Notes: generated by a model from the sequence alone, not told the origin. A stretch of DNA of 64,000 nt from Acidimicrobiaceae bacterium (GCA_947456245.1 CANGPS010000008.1:1-64000), one strand, 5' to 3'; counted from the first letter of the stretch, positions 8,345 to 19,785 are shown. Program-made: numbers and translations.

Positions 8345-8412
8345 GAGATCCTCGAAGTTCTTGTTCCGACTGGGGGAGCAGGCCGCCACGATCGCCGGCT
8401 GCGAAGGACCAA

Positions 8413-8418
8413 TGCTAG
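8413..8418 (-). promoter_or_regulatory. -10-like TAGCAT for rpsT
   Basis: Minus-strand TAGCAT about 68 nt before the rpsT GTG, leaving a leader of roughly 60 nt, unlike the leaderless genes around it. Confidence 0.35.
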
Positions 8419-8496
8419 CAGCAGCGGTGACCGAAGGCGATCCGAAGGCCTCCGTTCGCGCTCCGAGCGGAGGACGAGGCCGACCTCCGGCGCCGG

Positions 8497-8502
8497 TACG
8501 CT
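8497..8502 (+). promoter_or_regulatory. -10-like TACGCT for lepA
   Basis: TACGCT with 9 nt to the GTG at 8512; near-leaderless. Confidence 0.4.
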
Positions 8503-8511
8503 TGGGCCATC

Positions 8512-10326
<1,815 letters not shown>

Positions 10327-10331
10327 TCCGA

Positions 10332-10347
10332 CGGACCGTTCGGTCCG
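10332..10347 (+). terminator. Hairpin after lepA
   Basis: CGGACC-GTTC-GGTCCG stem-loop starting 6 nt past the lepA stop; no T-tract, so termination strength is uncertain. Confidence 0.4.
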
Positions 10348-10370
10348 CTGCGGTGCGGGCACCCAGATCG

Positions 10371-10397
10371 CTGGCACTCGGTAGACTCGACTGCCAG
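10371..10397 (+). promoter_or_regulatory. CIRCE-like HrcA operator overlapping the hrcA -10
   Basis: CTGGCACTC-N9-GACTGCCAG, a 9-9-9 inverted repeat with a single arm mismatch. It matches the CIRCE layout (TTAGCACTC-N9-GAGTGCTAA) at the GCACTC core. The nine-base spacer contains the -10-like TAGACT (10382-10387), so a bound repressor would block the promoter. Autoregulation of hrcA-dnaJ is inferred. Confidence 0.75.
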
Positions 10398-10405
10398 AGG
10401 ACGCC

Positions 10406-11488
10406 ATGACCGCACCTGACCCCACCCACCGAGCTCCTCGCGAGCCCGAGGAGCTCGACAGCCGCAAGGCGGCCATCCTCGAGGCGATCGTCACCGAGTA
10501 CATCGGGACCGCCCAGCCCGTCGGGTCGAGCCACGTCGCCCAGGCCTCTGGGGTGTCGGTCTCGTCGGCCACGATCCGCTCCGAGATGGTTGCCCTCGAG
10601 CGCGACGGCTACCTCGTCCAGCCGCACACCTCGGCCGGACGGATCCCCACCGACAAGGGCTACCGCTTCTTCGTCGACCACCTCAGCACGCCGGGGGCGC
10701 TCGGACCGGCGCAGCGCCAGAAGGTCTCGTCCTTCTTCACCCAGGCCCAGGGCGGCATCGAGGACATGCTCGAGCGCACGAGCTCGCTGCTCTCCGACCT
10801 GACCTCCTACGCCGCGGTCGTGGTCGGCCCCTCCCACGAGCAGGCCACGGTGCGGTCGGTCCAGGTGGTCGGGCTCTCGGCCGTGCGGGCCACGGTCGTC
10901 GTGGTGCTCTCCGATGGCGCGGTCGAGAGCCGCACGATCGAGATCGCCGAGACCGTGGGGAGCGACGACCTCCATGCCGCCACCAGCGCCCTCGACGGTG
11001 CGTGGACCGGCACCGCGCTCCACGACCTCGATGCGGTCCCTCCGACTGGCGATCCGGAGGTCGACGCCGTGTGCGCCCGGGCGGCCGAGGCCATCGCCGG
11101 AGCAGGACGATCGAGCGACCATGAGCCGGTGTTCGTCGGTGGACCCTCTCGGCTCGCCGGCTCCTTCGACGCCATCGAGACCGTGCGCGGCGTGCTGTCG
11201 ATCCTCGAGCAGGAGCTCGTGGTCGTGTCGCTGCTGCGAGACGTGCTCGAGTCGGGCCTGTCGGTGGCCATCGGCTCCGAGCACGGCTTCGAGCCGCTGG
11301 CATCGTGCGCGGTGGTCGTGGCCCCGGTCCACCTCGAGGGCCAGCAGGCCGGCGCCGTCGGTCTGCTCGGCCCGACGCGCATGAACTACCCCGCCGCAAT
11401 GGCCGCGGCCGAGGTGGTCGGACGTCACCTCAGCCGACACCTCGGCGAGGACCACTTCGATCCTGAGGGGACGAGCGATGCCAGCTGA
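10406..11488 (+). CDS. hrcA: Heat-inducible transcription repressor HrcA
   Basis: A 360-aa repressor. The N-terminal winged helix is clear ([27 protein letters not shown], then [40 protein letters not shown]), followed by the GAF-like domain with [16 protein letters not shown] and the C-terminal [20 protein letters not shown]. It represses heat-shock genes by binding CIRCE; a CIRCE-like site lies 8 nt upstream of its ATG. Overlaps dnaJ by 11 nt. No grpE or dnaK is present here, so those must be elsewhere. Confidence 0.95.
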   Translation: MTAPDPTHRAPREPEELDSRKAAILEAIVTEYIGTAQPVGSSHVAQASGVSVSSATIRSEMVALERDGYLVQPHTSAGRIPTDKGYRFFVDHLSTPGALGPAQRQKVSSFFTQAQGGIEDMLERTSSLLSDLTSYAAVVVGPSHEQATVRSVQVVGLSAVRATVVVVLSDGAVESRTIEIAETVGSDDLHAATSALDGAWTGTALHDLDAVPPTGDPEVDAVCARAAEAIAGAGRSSDHEPVFVGGPSRLAGSFDAIETVRGVLSILEQELVVVSLLRDVLESGLSVAIGSEHGFEPLASCAVVVAPVHLEGQQAGAVGLLGPTRMNYPAAMAAAEVVGRHLSRHLGEDHFDPEGTSDAS

Positions 11489-12581
11489 GCTCTACGAGCT
11501 GCTCGAGGTGGCCTCCGACGCCAGCCCCGAGGAGATCAAGAAGTCCTACCGGAGGCTCGCCCGCGAGCTGCACCCTGATGCCAATCCCGATCCGGAGGCC
11601 GAGGACCGTTTCAAGCGCGTGTCGGCCGCCTACGAGGTGCTCTCCGACCCGGCCAAGCGCCAGCAGTACGACCTGTACGGCGACGGCGGACCGCAGATGG
11701 GTGGCAACCCCTTCGGCGGCGGTGGCTTCGGCGACATTTTCGACGCCTTCTTCAGCCAGATGAACCCCAACCAGGGTCGCCGCGGCCCGATGGCCGGCGC
11801 CGACATGGAGACGGTGGTGACCCTGTCGCTCTCCGACGCCGCGTTCGGGTCAGCGCAGGACCTCTCCATCCGCGTCCCCGTCCGCTGCGGGGACTGTGGT
11901 GGCTCGGGGTCAGAGTCCGGGACCACGCCAGAGACCTGCACGGAGTGCGGTGGCGCAGGGGAGGTGCGCCGCGTCCGCCAGTCCCTGCTCGGCCAGATGA
12001 TCACCTCGTCGGCCTGCGGTCGCTGCCAGGGGATGGGCCAGATCATCACCACGCCGTGCGCGGGCTGCCACGGCGACGGTCGGGTCACCGACGAGCGCAC
12101 CTTCACCATCGACGTGCCCGCCGGGGTCGAGAGCGGGACGACGCTGCGCCTCGACGGCCGAGGAGCGGCGGGACCCCGTGGAGGACCATCCGGATCGCTC
12201 TACGTCCACGTCGACGTGACCCCGGACCCACGCTTCGAGCGGGTGGGCGACGACCTGCACACCGAGGTGCACCTCGGGATCGCCCAGGTGGCCATCGGCA
12301 CCGAGGTGTCGGTCGACACCCTCGACGGACCCATCGACGTGGCCATCGCTCCGGGGACCCAGTCGGGGACCGTGCTGCGCCAGCGGGGTCTCGGGGTCAC
12401 CCATCTGCGTGGCAGAGGTCGTGGCGACCTGCACGTGCACATCCAGGTCGAGACGCCGTCGGAACTCACCGAACGTGAGGTCGAGCTGCTCAGCGAGCTC
12501 GCCGAGCTGCGTGGCGAGCACCTCGCCCCGCCGGAGCGACACAAGGGCGTGGTGTCGCGGATCCGCTCCGCCTTCTCTTGA
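11478..12581 (+). CDS. dnaJ: Chaperone protein DnaJ (type I)
   Basis: A 367-aa Hsp40. J domain at residues 1-65 with HPD (around residue 32); a short Gly/Phe segment ([18 protein letters not shown]); four CxxCxGxG zinc repeats ([32 protein letters not shown]); and a C-terminal substrate-binding domain with [12 protein letters not shown]. It stimulates DnaK ATPase. The gene overlaps hrcA at its 5' end and rsmE at its 3' end, so it is part of a tightly packed operon running to trmO. Confidence 0.95.
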   Translation: MPAELYELLEVASDASPEEIKKSYRRLARELHPDANPDPEAEDRFKRVSAAYEVLSDPAKRQQYDLYGDGGPQMGGNPFGGGGFGDIFDAFFSQMNPNQGRRGPMAGADMETVVTLSLSDAAFGSAQDLSIRVPVRCGDCGGSGSESGTTPETCTECGGAGEVRRVRQSLLGQMITSSACGRCQGMGQIITTPCAGCHGDGRVTDERTFTIDVPAGVESGTTLRLDGRGAAGPRGGPSGSLYVHVDVTPDPRFERVGDDLHTEVHLGIAQVAIGTEVSVDTLDGPIDVAIAPGTQSGTVLRQRGLGVTHLRGRGRGDLHVHIQVETPSELTEREVELLSELAELRGEHLAPPERHKGVVSRIRSAFS

Positions 12582-13321
12582 GCCCTGACCACCTCACGAC
12601 CCGAGCGGCAGCAGCGGCCCAGGCCTTCGTCGTCGACCTCGCCAGGCCCTCGCTCAGCGATGAGGACCGTCGTCACCTCCTCTCGGTGCGCCGCCTGCGG
12701 GATGGCGAGCAGGTGGTCCTCGCCGACGGGCGCGGGTCCTGGCGCATGGGACGGATCGCAGGCGACGGGGTCGAGGTGGTGGGCGAGGTCGTGGTCGAGG
12801 AGCCTCCGAGCCGGCCGGTGGCGGTGGCCTTCGCTCCGGTGAAGGGTGACCGGTCGGACTGGGCGGTGGCCAAGCTCACCGAGCTCGGTGTGGACCGCAT
12901 CATCGCGCTGGCCACCGAGCGTGCCTCTGTGCGCTGGAAGCCCGAGGCAGCCGAGCGGGCCCTCGAGCGATGGCGTCGGATCGCCCGCGAGTCCGCCTGC
13001 CAGTCCCGTCGCGTCTTCCTGCCGGCGATCGAAGGCCCCGTCGGGCTGTCTGAGCTGGCCGTCGAGGGTCCGACGCTGGCGATCGGCGTCATCGGAGGGC
13101 CGCCGCCGTCTGGGGTGGAGGAGGTCATCGCCATCGGCCCCGAAGGTGGATGGACCGAGTCCGAGCTCGTCGCCTGCGACCGGAGGATCGGCCTTGCCGG
13201 CCAGGTGCTCCGCACCGAGACCGCGGCGGTGGCCGCCGGTGTGCTCCTCGGAGCGCTGCGTGCGGGTACGGTCGGGCCAGTGAGCGATGGCGTCGAGGAC
13301 GAGGAGAGGGGACGAGGATGA
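12578..13321 (+). CDS. rsmE: 16S rRNA m3U1498 methyltransferase
   Basis: A 247-aa SPOUT methyltransferase. N-terminal PUA-like part with [19 protein letters not shown]; central [21 protein letters not shown] and [15 protein letters not shown]; and the C-terminal knot [14 protein letters not shown], LGxxVLRTETA-like [15 protein letters not shown]. It methylates U1498 of 16S rRNA using SAM. The TTG start at 12578 overlaps the dnaJ stop. Confidence 0.93.
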   Translation: MSPDHLTTRAAAAAQAFVVDLARPSLSDEDRRHLLSVRRLRDGEQVVLADGRGSWRMGRIAGDGVEVVGEVVVEEPPSRPVAVAFAPVKGDRSDWAVAKLTELGVDRIIALATERASVRWKPEAAERALERWRRIARESACQSRRVFLPAIEGPVGLSELAVEGPTLAIGVIGGPPPSGVEEVIAIGPEGGWTESELVACDRRIGLAGQVLRTETAAVAAGVLLGALRAGTVGPVSDGVEDEERGRG

Positions 13322-13677
13322 GCGAGGCGGACGACTGCCTCTTCTGCCGGATCGTGGCCGGGGAGATCCCGGCCGACGTGGTGGCTGAGGACGAGCACAC
13401 CGTGGCGTTCCGTGACATCGCGCCCCAGGCCCCGACCCACGTGCTCGTGATCCCTCGGCGTCACATCGCCAACGCCGCCGAGGTGTCCGCCGACGACGCC
13501 GACGTGGTCGGCGCGATGATGCTCGCCGCCCAGGCGGTGGCCGATCTCGAGGGCATCGGTGGTGCGGACCGTGGCTTCCGCCTCGTGATGAACGTCGGCC
13601 CTGATGCGCTCAATTCGGTGCCCCACCTCCACCTCCATGTGCTCGGTGGCCGTGCGATGAGCTGGCCACCCGGATGA
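13318..13677 (+). CDS. HIT-family hydrolase (HinT-like)
   Basis: A 119-aa histidine-triad protein. CLFCRIVAGEIPADVVAEDE at the N-terminus, PTHVLVIPRRHI in the middle and the catalytic triad HLHLHVLGG near residue 104 are all present. HinT-type proteins hydrolyse nucleoside phosphoramidates. The ATG at 13318 overlaps the rsmE stop (ATGA); the longer reading from 13150 is a shadow inside rsmE. Confidence 0.93.
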   Translation: MSEADDCLFCRIVAGEIPADVVAEDEHTVAFRDIAPQAPTHVLVIPRRHIANAAEVSADDADVVGAMMLAAQAVADLEGIGGADRGFRLVMNVGPDALNSVPHLHLHVLGGRAMSWPPG

Positions 13678-14660
13678 GATCGACCGAGACCGAGGCCGGT
13701 CCGCCGGCCACCTCATCGACCAGGGTGCCCAACACCCACCTCATGGCGGCGCTCCTCGGGTCCCGAGACGAGCTGCTCCGCCTCATCGAGGCGGCCTTCC
13801 CGGCCGCCCGCATCGTGGTGCAGGGCAATGAGATCTCGGTCTTCGGACCCGAGGCCGCCCGCATCACCCAGCTCTTCGACGAGCTTGTGCTCCTGCTCGA
13901 GGGCGGGCAGGTGCTCGACGAGGTGACGGTGCGGCGCACGATCGACATGGCGCGCCAGGACCTCCGACCCTCCGAGGTGCTCGGTGCCACCGTGATGCGC
14001 GCCTCGCGGGGCAAGACCGTCCGCCCGCGCACGGCGGGGCAGAAGCGCTACTGCGACGCCATCGCCAACTCGACGATCACCTTCGGCATCGGGCCGGCCG
14101 GAACGGGCAAGAGCTACCTCGCCGTGGCCCAGGCGGTCCGGGCGCTCCAGACCAAGGAGGTCAACCGGATCGTGCTGACCCGTCCGGCGGTCGAGGCCGG
14201 CGAACGGCTCGGGTTCCTACCGGGCGATCTCATGGCCAAGGTGGACCCCTACCTCCGTCCCCTCTACGACGCACTCTTCGACATGCTCGAGCCTGAGGGC
14301 GCCCAGCGCCTGCTCGAGAAGGGGACCATCGAGGTCGCTCCGCTGGCCTTCATGCGGGGTCGCACGCTCAACGGCTCGTTCATCATCCTCGACGAGGCCC
14401 AGAACACGACGCCCGAGCAGATGAAGATGTTCCTCACTCGCATCGGCTTCGGCTCGCGCTGCGTGGTGACCGGCGACATGACCCAGGTCGACGTCCAGGG
14501 TGGACGCTCGGGCCTCGTCGGACTCGAGGAGGTCCTCGACGGCATCGACGACCTCAGCTTCGTCCACCTCGATCGCCGCGACGTGGTGCGCCACAAGATC
14601 GTGGCCGACATCGTCGACGCCTATGAGCGGGCTGATCGCCCCGGCGGCAGCCGTGCCTGA
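13674..14660 (+). CDS. PhoH-family ATPase
   Basis: A 328-aa PhoH protein. Short N-terminal KH-like region (IVVQGNEISVFGPEAARI) then the P-loop ATPase with GIGPAGTGKSYLAVA (Walker A, about residue 139), TRPAVEAGERLGFLPGDL, FIILDEAQNTTPEQMKMFLTR (Walker B) and VVTGDMTQVD. PhoH sits upstream of ybeY in many bacteria and is linked to RNA processing. ATG start in an ATGA overlap with the HIT gene. Confidence 0.92.
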   Translation: MRSTETEAGPPATSSTRVPNTHLMAALLGSRDELLRLIEAAFPAARIVVQGNEISVFGPEAARITQLFDELVLLLEGGQVLDEVTVRRTIDMARQDLRPSEVLGATVMRASRGKTVRPRTAGQKRYCDAIANSTITFGIGPAGTGKSYLAVAQAVRALQTKEVNRIVLTRPAVEAGERLGFLPGDLMAKVDPYLRPLYDALFDMLEPEGAQRLLEKGTIEVAPLAFMRGRTLNGSFIILDEAQNTTPEQMKMFLTRIGFGSRCVVTGDMTQVDVQGGRSGLVGLEEVLDGIDDLSFVHLDRRDVVRHKIVADIVDAYERADRPGGSRA

Positions 14661-15120
14661 GGTCCAGGGGTCTGACGAGCAGGACGATGCGTCGGTCGAC
14701 CTCGACGGCCTCGTGGCGCTCGCCGAGTCCGTCCTCGCCGCCGAGGGCGTGCCCGACAATGCTGAGGTCTCCCTCGTGATGATCCCGGTCGACGAGATGT
14801 CCGAGCTCAACGAGGCACACCGTGGCAAGACGGGGCCGACCGACGTGCTCAGCTTCACCATCGACGATGACGAGGCTGTCGAGGGCCCGGCCGGGAGCGT
14901 GGTGCTCCTCGGAGACATCGTCATCTGCCCGGCGGTGGCCGCGGCGAACGCCCTCGAGCACGAGGTCTCCCTCGCCGCCGAGCTCGAGCTCCTCGTCGTC
15001 CACGGCTGCCTCCACCTCCTCGGATGGGACCACGAGGTCGATGCCGAGGCGGAGGCGATGGAGGCACGGGAGGCCGAGCACCTCCGCCGCTTCGGGCGAT
15101 CGGCGGACCGGGCACGGTGA
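14653..15120 (+). CDS. ybeY: Endoribonuclease YbeY (rRNA maturation factor)
   Basis: A 155-aa UPF0054 metalloprotein. Zinc motif HGCLHLLGWDH (H-x3-H-x5-H) near the C-terminus; GPTDVLSF and LGDIVIC are also signatures. It functions in 16S rRNA 3' maturation and ribosome quality control. Two starts are possible: GTG at 14653 (8-nt overlap with phoH) or ATG at 14623 (38-nt overlap); neither has a strong ribosome-binding site. I chose the shorter because it gives the usual length. Confidence 0.9.
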   Translation: MPEVQGSDEQDDASVDLDGLVALAESVLAAEGVPDNAEVSLVMIPVDEMSELNEAHRGKTGPTDVLSFTIDDDEAVEGPAGSVVLLGDIVICPAVAAANALEHEVSLAAELELLVVHGCLHLLGWDHEVDAEAEAMEAREAEHLRRFGRSADRAR

Positions 15121-16424
15121 TCGCCGCCTTCAGCGCCACGACCGACGTCGCCCTCGGCATCGTCGTGGTCGTCCTCCTGTTCGGGTCCGGGGCGCTGGCG
15201 CTGGCCGAGACCGGCCTCGTGCGCACGTCGAGGGTCAAGGCCCGCTCGCTCGAGGCCGACAAGCACCGAGGGGCCAAGGCCCTCGTCGAGCTCGTGGAGC
15301 GCCCCGAGCGCTTCTTGAATCCGCTGCTGCTGCTCATCTTGATCTGCCAGCTGATCTCGGCAACGCTGATCGGCCTGCTGGCCGATCAGTGGCTCGGTGC
15401 CTGGGGCGTCGTGGCGGCGACCGTCTTCGAGGTCGTGGTGATCTTCGTCTTCTTCGAGGCCGTCCCGAAGAACTGGGCGGTCCACCATCCCGAGCGGGCA
15501 GCCCTGCTGAGCGCGCCGGTGGTGCGCTGGTTGATCGCCTTCCCGCCGATCCGGGCCCTGGCCACCGTCCTCATCGGGCTGGCCGACCTCGTCCTCGGCC
15601 GGCGGGGCGAGGCGAGCCACGCCGCCCTGATCACCGAGTCGGAGATCCTGGCCATGGCCGAGGTGGCCGAGGGCGAGGACGTCATCGCCCCGGAGGAGCG
15701 CGCCTTCATCCACTCGGTCATCGAGTTCGGAGACACCGTCGTGCGAGAGGTCATGGTGCCGCGGCCGGACATGAAGGTGCTCGAGACGACCGACACGGTG
15801 TCCGACGGCCTGCTCGCTGCCCTCGAGGCCGGCTACTCGCGCTTGCCGGTGTGCCTCGACTCGATCGACGACGTGGTCGGCATCGTCTACATGAAGGACC
15901 TCATCCGCCTCGAGCGCGAGGGCCGTGGCGGCGAGGCCATCGAGTCTCATGTCCGAGCCGTGGCCTTCGTGCCTGAGACCAAGCCGGTTCCCGACCTCCT
16001 CCGCCAGATGCAGGAGAAGAAGGTGCACCAGGTGATCGTGGTCGACGAGTACGGCGGAACGGCCGGCCTCGTGACCCTCGAGGACGTCCTCGAGGAGCTC
16101 GTGGGGGAGATCGTCGACGAGTTCGACATCGAGGAGGCTGCCGTCGAGACCATCGACGCCAACACCTTCGAGATCTCGGGCCGCATGCCGATCGACGAGG
16201 TGGACGACCTCCTCGATGCGGAGATGCCGAAGGGCTCCTGGGACACCATCGGCGGCCTGCTCCTCGACGAGGTCGGCGGCGTGCCTGAGGAGGGCGAGTC
16301 GGCCGAGGTGGCGGGGTTCCGTCTCACGGCGCAGGTGGTGGACGGACGGCGGATCGAGCGGCTCCGGATCGAGCGGCTCGTCCCGTTGCTCGCCCAAGAG
16401 CCCGAGCAGGAGGACGGTGCATGA
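15117..16424 (+). CDS. CNNM/CorC-type transporter-associated membrane protein (DUF21-CBS-CorC)
   Basis: A 435-aa membrane protein. DUF21 domain at the N-terminus with hydrophobic segments (IVVVVLLFGSGALALAE, NPLLLLILICQLISATLIGLL, WGVVAATVFEVVVIFVFFEAVPK), a CBS pair (VMVPRPDMKVLETTDTV, RLPVCLDSIDDVVGIVYMKDL, HQVIVVDEYGGTAGLVTLEDVLEE) and a C-terminal CorC/HlyC domain. Family members handle Mg2+ or Co2+ efflux. GTG at 15117 overlaps the ybeY stop; the longer reading from 15024 is not supported. ybeY-CNNM-era is a conserved order. Confidence 0.9.
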   Translation: MIAAFSATTDVALGIVVVVLLFGSGALALAETGLVRTSRVKARSLEADKHRGAKALVELVERPERFLNPLLLLILICQLISATLIGLLADQWLGAWGVVAATVFEVVVIFVFFEAVPKNWAVHHPERAALLSAPVVRWLIAFPPIRALATVLIGLADLVLGRRGEASHAALITESEILAMAEVAEGEDVIAPEERAFIHSVIEFGDTVVREVMVPRPDMKVLETTDTVSDGLLAALEAGYSRLPVCLDSIDDVVGIVYMKDLIRLEREGRGGEAIESHVRAVAFVPETKPVPDLLRQMQEKKVHQVIVVDEYGGTAGLVTLEDVLEELVGEIVDEFDIEEAAVETIDANTFEISGRMPIDEVDDLLDAEMPKGSWDTIGGLLLDEVGGVPEEGESAEVAGFRLTAQVVDGRRIERLRIERLVPLLAQEPEQEDGA

Positions 16425-17332
16425 TGCGCTCAGGGTTCGTGGCAATCGTGGGGCGTCCCAACGTGGGGAAGTCGACGCTGATCAACACGATCATCGGAGA
16501 GAAGGTCACCATCACCTCATCTCGACCGAACACCACCCGCCACCAGATCCGGGGAGTGCTGACCCAGGACGAGCTCCAGCTGGTCTTTGTCGACACCCCC
16601 GGCATCCATCGGCCCAAGACGCGACTCGGCGAGCGGCTCAACGAGAGCGCGCTGGCGGCCGTCGACGGGGTGGACGTCCTCATCCCGCTGATCGAGGCCA
16701 GCGCCACCATCGGTCCTGGCGACCGCAACGTGCTGAGCCGCTGCCTGGCCGCCGCCGGTGCCGAGGGAGGGCCGACCCTCATCGTGGCGGTCAACAAGAT
16801 GGACAAGGCCGGTCCGGCGAGGACGGCCGGGCAGCTGATGGCGGCGCTGTCGGAAATCGAGGCGCTCGGCGCCACGCTTGGGGACCGTGCGGCGCGGGCA
16901 GCCAAGGACGTCGAGCTCTTCCCCATCTCGGCGAAGACCGGGCGGGGGGTCCCCGCGCTGCTGGCGAAGGTGTCTTCCCTCGTCGAGGAGGGCCCGCAGT
17001 TCTACCCGGCAGAGATGGTCAGCGACCAGAGCGAGCCGGCCCACATCGCCGAACTGGTCCGCGAGCAGCTGCTCAGCCGGACCAGGGACGAGCTGCCCCA
17101 TGCCATCTTCTGCCGGGTCTCGGAGTGGGAGGACAACCACATCACCGTCGAGATCCTCGTCGAGCGCGACTCGCAGAAGGGCATCGTGATCGGCAAGGGC
17201 GGCGAGATGCTCAAGGCCGTGGGCACCGCGGCGAGGGCGCAGCTGCCCGAGGGGACGCACCTCGAGCTCGTGGTGAAGGTCGAGAAGAACTGGCAGGGTC
17301 GCACCGAGACGCTGGACCGCTTCGGCCTGTGA
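16421..17332 (+). CDS. era: Ribosome-assembly GTPase Era
   Basis: A 303-aa GTPase plus KH domain. GRPNVGKST (G1), DTPGIHRPKTRLGERL (G3), NKMDKAG (G4), SAKTGRG (G5), then YPAEMVSDQ, FCRVSEWEDN and the KH motif GIVIGKGGEMLKAVG. It binds the 3' end of 16S rRNA in 30S assembly. ATG overlaps the preceding stop; a second ATG follows directly. Confidence 0.96.
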   Translation: MMRSGFVAIVGRPNVGKSTLINTIIGEKVTITSSRPNTTRHQIRGVLTQDELQLVFVDTPGIHRPKTRLGERLNESALAAVDGVDVLIPLIEASATIGPGDRNVLSRCLAAAGAEGGPTLIVAVNKMDKAGPARTAGQLMAALSEIEALGATLGDRAARAAKDVELFPISAKTGRGVPALLAKVSSLVEEGPQFYPAEMVSDQSEPAHIAELVREQLLSRTRDELPHAIFCRVSEWEDNHITVEILVERDSQKGIVIGKGGEMLKAVGTAARAQLPEGTHLELVVKVEKNWQGRTETLDRFGL

Positions 17333-17793
17333 GCGGGCCGATCGAGATCGTGGCTCTCGGCACCGTGGAGGGCGGTCGCACCGAGAACGTGGACGATGCG
17401 TGGGGGGCGGTCGAGGCGGAGATCGTCCTCGCCGACCACGTGCCCGACGGGGCGCTGGAGGGCCTCGAGGGCTTCAGCCACCTCGAGGTGATCACCCTGC
17501 TCGACCGGGCGGTGGATCCGGGCTCCTCTGAGTCGAGGCGCCACCCGCGTGGCATCGCGTCGCTGCCGAGCGTCGGGGTGCTGGCGCAGCGCCACAAGGA
17601 TCGGCTCGGTCGCATCGGCCTCTCGAGGTGCGAGGTGGTCTCGGTCGGTGAGAGACGGGTGCGGGTGCGCGGCCTTGACGTGATCGACGCCACGCCGGTG
17701 CTCGATCTCAAGCCGTGGTTCTCAGCCTTCGGTCCCCGTGGCGAGGTGGTGGAGCCCGACTGGGTCTCGGTGGTCACGGGCGCGTACTTCTGA
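17329..17793 (+). CDS. TrmO-like tRNA N6-methyltransferase (TsaA family)
   Basis: A 154-aa TsaA/TrmO beta-barrel protein. GFSHLEVITLLDRA, SSESRRHPRGIASLPSVGVLAQRHKDRLGRIGLS and LDVIDATPVLDLKPW correspond to the family's LEGFSHI, RPNPIGLS and DGTPVLDIKPY motifs. TrmO methylates t6A37 in some tRNAs. GTG start overlaps the era stop (GTGA); this replaces a much longer misreading that runs through era. Convergent with the dinG-like gene. Confidence 0.75.
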   Translation: MSGPIEIVALGTVEGGRTENVDDAWGAVEAEIVLADHVPDGALEGLEGFSHLEVITLLDRAVDPGSSESRRHPRGIASLPSVGVLAQRHKDRLGRIGLSRCEVVSVGERRVRVRGLDVIDATPVLDLKPWFSAFGPRGEVVEPDWVSVVTGAYF

Positions 17794-17831
17794 GGCGCTC
17801 GACGCTGAGGCGCCCCACCGGGCCGGCGCCG

Positions 17832-19772
17832 TCAGTCGGGGTCGTCCGCCGAGTCCCTGATCCTCTCGAGGAAGCTGAGCACCTCCGCCTTGGTGCGGGT
17901 GCGCTTCATGGGTGGCAGGGCGTCGAGCATCACGGTCCGGTAGCGCTTGGTGGCGAGTCGATCGTCCATCACCGCCACCACGCCTGAGTCGTTCGCCGTC
18001 CGGATCAGCCGGCCGACGCCCTGGGCGAGCATGGTGGTCGCCCGGGGCACGTCGACGGCCATGAACGCAGAGTCGCCGGCCGCCTCCCTGCGAGCCTCGA
18101 GCAGCGGGTCGTCGGGTCGACCGAAGGGAAGGCGGTCGATGGTCACCAGCGACAGACTTCGCCCCGGGACGTCGAGGCCCTGCCACATGCCGAGCGTGGC
18201 GAAGAGGCAGGAGTCCTCGGCGATGCGGAACTGCTCGATCAGGGCGTCAGCAGAGGCCTGGCCCTGGATCAGGATCGGGTGGGGGATCTGGTCGGCCACC
18301 ATGTCGGCGATGGCGTTCATGGCCCGATACGACGTGAACAGGGCGAGCGTGCGCCCGCCAGCGGCGTTGATGAGTGAGGCGATCTCGTCGGCGATGCGCT
18401 CCTCTGCTCCATCGGACCGGCGGTCCCCGATGTCCTCAGGGACGTAGAGCAGGCTCTGGGAGCGGAAGTCGAAGGGGGAGCCGACGTCGAGGACGCCGGC
18501 CTCGGCTGGGTCGAGTCCGAGCCGGGCCCCGAGGCCGAGTGGGATCGTGGCGCTGGTGAGGATCACCGAGGACTGGCCGAAAAGGGTCGACGCGAGGGCA
18601 GGACCCACCGCGAGTGGCGACAAGGTCAGCGACCGTGCCCGCCGCGACCCACCTGACCAGAGCACCTCGCCTACCTCGGGGGAGCTCAGGCGGCTGACGT
18701 CCTCGACGAGGCGCGTGGCCGAGCTCACGGCACGGATGGCGGCGGCGTCGGCGTCCTCCTCGAGCGACTGGATGGCACCGAGGACCTTGCGGCTCGCCAC
18801 GTCGATCTGGCTGAGCACGATGGCGAGGTCGCCTGCCTCGTCGAGGTCGATCTGCTCGGACTCCGATGTGGCCTCGAGCACCTCGGCGAGCCCGTCGGCG
18901 GTGGCGGCGAGGTCGCCTGCCGGGAGCACCAGGGACTCGACCCCGAGCCCCCTGACCTCGGTGGCCAGGGCGCGGATGCGGCCCGGGGTCAGCTCGATGC
19001 CCAGGCACTGGGTCATGACCTCCTCGAGCGCATGGGCCTCATCGATGATCACGGCATCGTGCTCCGGCAGGACCTGACCGTCGCTGGCGAGGTGGGCTCC
19101 GAGGAGGTGCAGGTTGGTGACGATCACGTCGGCCTCCCGAGCGCCTGCCCGGGCCATTTCCGTGAAGCATCGACCGCCCTCTGGGCACTTCGTCGCGCCT
19201 GGGCAGTCGTTGGTGCCGACCGAGACCATCGACCAGGCCTGCGGGCTGATGTCGGCCCCGAGCTCTGCCATGTCGCCGGTGGCCGTGGTCGACTCCCACT
19301 TCATGAGGGATCGGACCTGGGAGACGAGGCCGCCGTCACGTCCAGCCGTCGGTCTTCCGTCGAGATCGAGCGGCGCCTGGATGCCACCGTCGGCGAGCTC
19401 GGCCGTCTTCTGGCGGCACAGGTAGTTCGAGCGACCCTTCAAGATGGCCACCACGACGCCACCGAGGGCCTCGGCGACGAGCGGGGCGTCGCGGTTGGCG
19501 AGCTGCTCCTGGAGCGACTTGGTGGCGGTCGCCACCACGACCGGCCGGCCGAGCTGGGCTGCGGGGACGAGGTAGGCCAGGGACTTGCCGGTCCCGGTGC
19601 CGGCCTGGACGATGAGGTGGCGGTGCTCGACGAGGGCCTCCTCGACGGCCTCGGCCATGGCGACCTGTCCTGGACGCGCCTCGCCGCCACCGGGGAGGGC
19701 GGAGGTCACTCGAGCGAGCGCCTCGGCGGCGGTCAGGGGGCCGGGGGCCGCCTCGACGGGTTCGTTCGTCAT
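17832..19772 (-). CDS. DinG-like ATP-dependent DNA helicase
   Basis: A 646-aa superfamily 2 XPD-type helicase. RPGQVAMAEAV (Q-like), VQAGTGTGKSLAYLVPA (Walker A, about residue 45), the four cysteines of a likely Fe-S cluster (between about residues 100 and 190: NYLCRQK, NDCPGATKCPEGGRCF), VIIDEAHALEEV (DEAH box), ALFTSYRAMNAIADMV and the C-terminal QGVGRLIRT. DinG-type helicases unwind DNA forks and R-loops. ATG at 19772 is set by a leaderless promoter; upstream in-frame codons belong to the divergent uppS region. Confidence 0.88.
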   Translation of the reverse strand: MTNEPVEAAPGPLTAAEALARVTSALPGGGEARPGQVAMAEAVEEALVEHRHLIVQAGTGTGKSLAYLVPAAQLGRPVVVATATKSLQEQLANRDAPLVAEALGGVVVAILKGRSNYLCRQKTAELADGGIQAPLDLDGRPTAGRDGGLVSQVRSLMKWESTTATGDMAELGADISPQAWSMVSVGTNDCPGATKCPEGGRCFTEMARAGAREADVIVTNLHLLGAHLASDGQVLPEHDAVIIDEAHALEEVMTQCLGIELTPGRIRALATEVRGLGVESLVLPAGDLAATADGLAEVLEATSESEQIDLDEAGDLAIVLSQIDVASRKVLGAIQSLEEDADAAAIRAVSSATRLVEDVSRLSSPEVGEVLWSGGSRRARSLTLSPLAVGPALASTLFGQSSVILTSATIPLGLGARLGLDPAEAGVLDVGSPFDFRSQSLLYVPEDIGDRRSDGAEERIADEIASLINAAGGRTLALFTSYRAMNAIADMVADQIPHPILIQGQASADALIEQFRIAEDSCLFATLGMWQGLDVPGRSLSLVTIDRLPFGRPDDPLLEARREAAGDSAFMAVDVPRATTMLAQGVGRLIRTANDSGVVAVMDDRLATKRYRTVMLDALPPMKRTRTKAEVLSFLERIRDSADDPD

Positions 19773-19779
19773 GGGTGGC

Positions 19780-19785
19780 ACCGTA
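19780..19785 (-). promoter_or_regulatory. -10-like TACGGT for the dinG-like gene
   Basis: Minus-strand TACGGT, 7 nt from the ATG at 19772; leaderless geometry. Confidence 0.45.

Noticed and set aside
16216-17793. A 525-aa frame ending in the TrmO-like protein
   Set aside because: Its first two thirds run out of frame through era and are low-complexity; the real gene starts at the GTG at 17329, overlapping the era stop.
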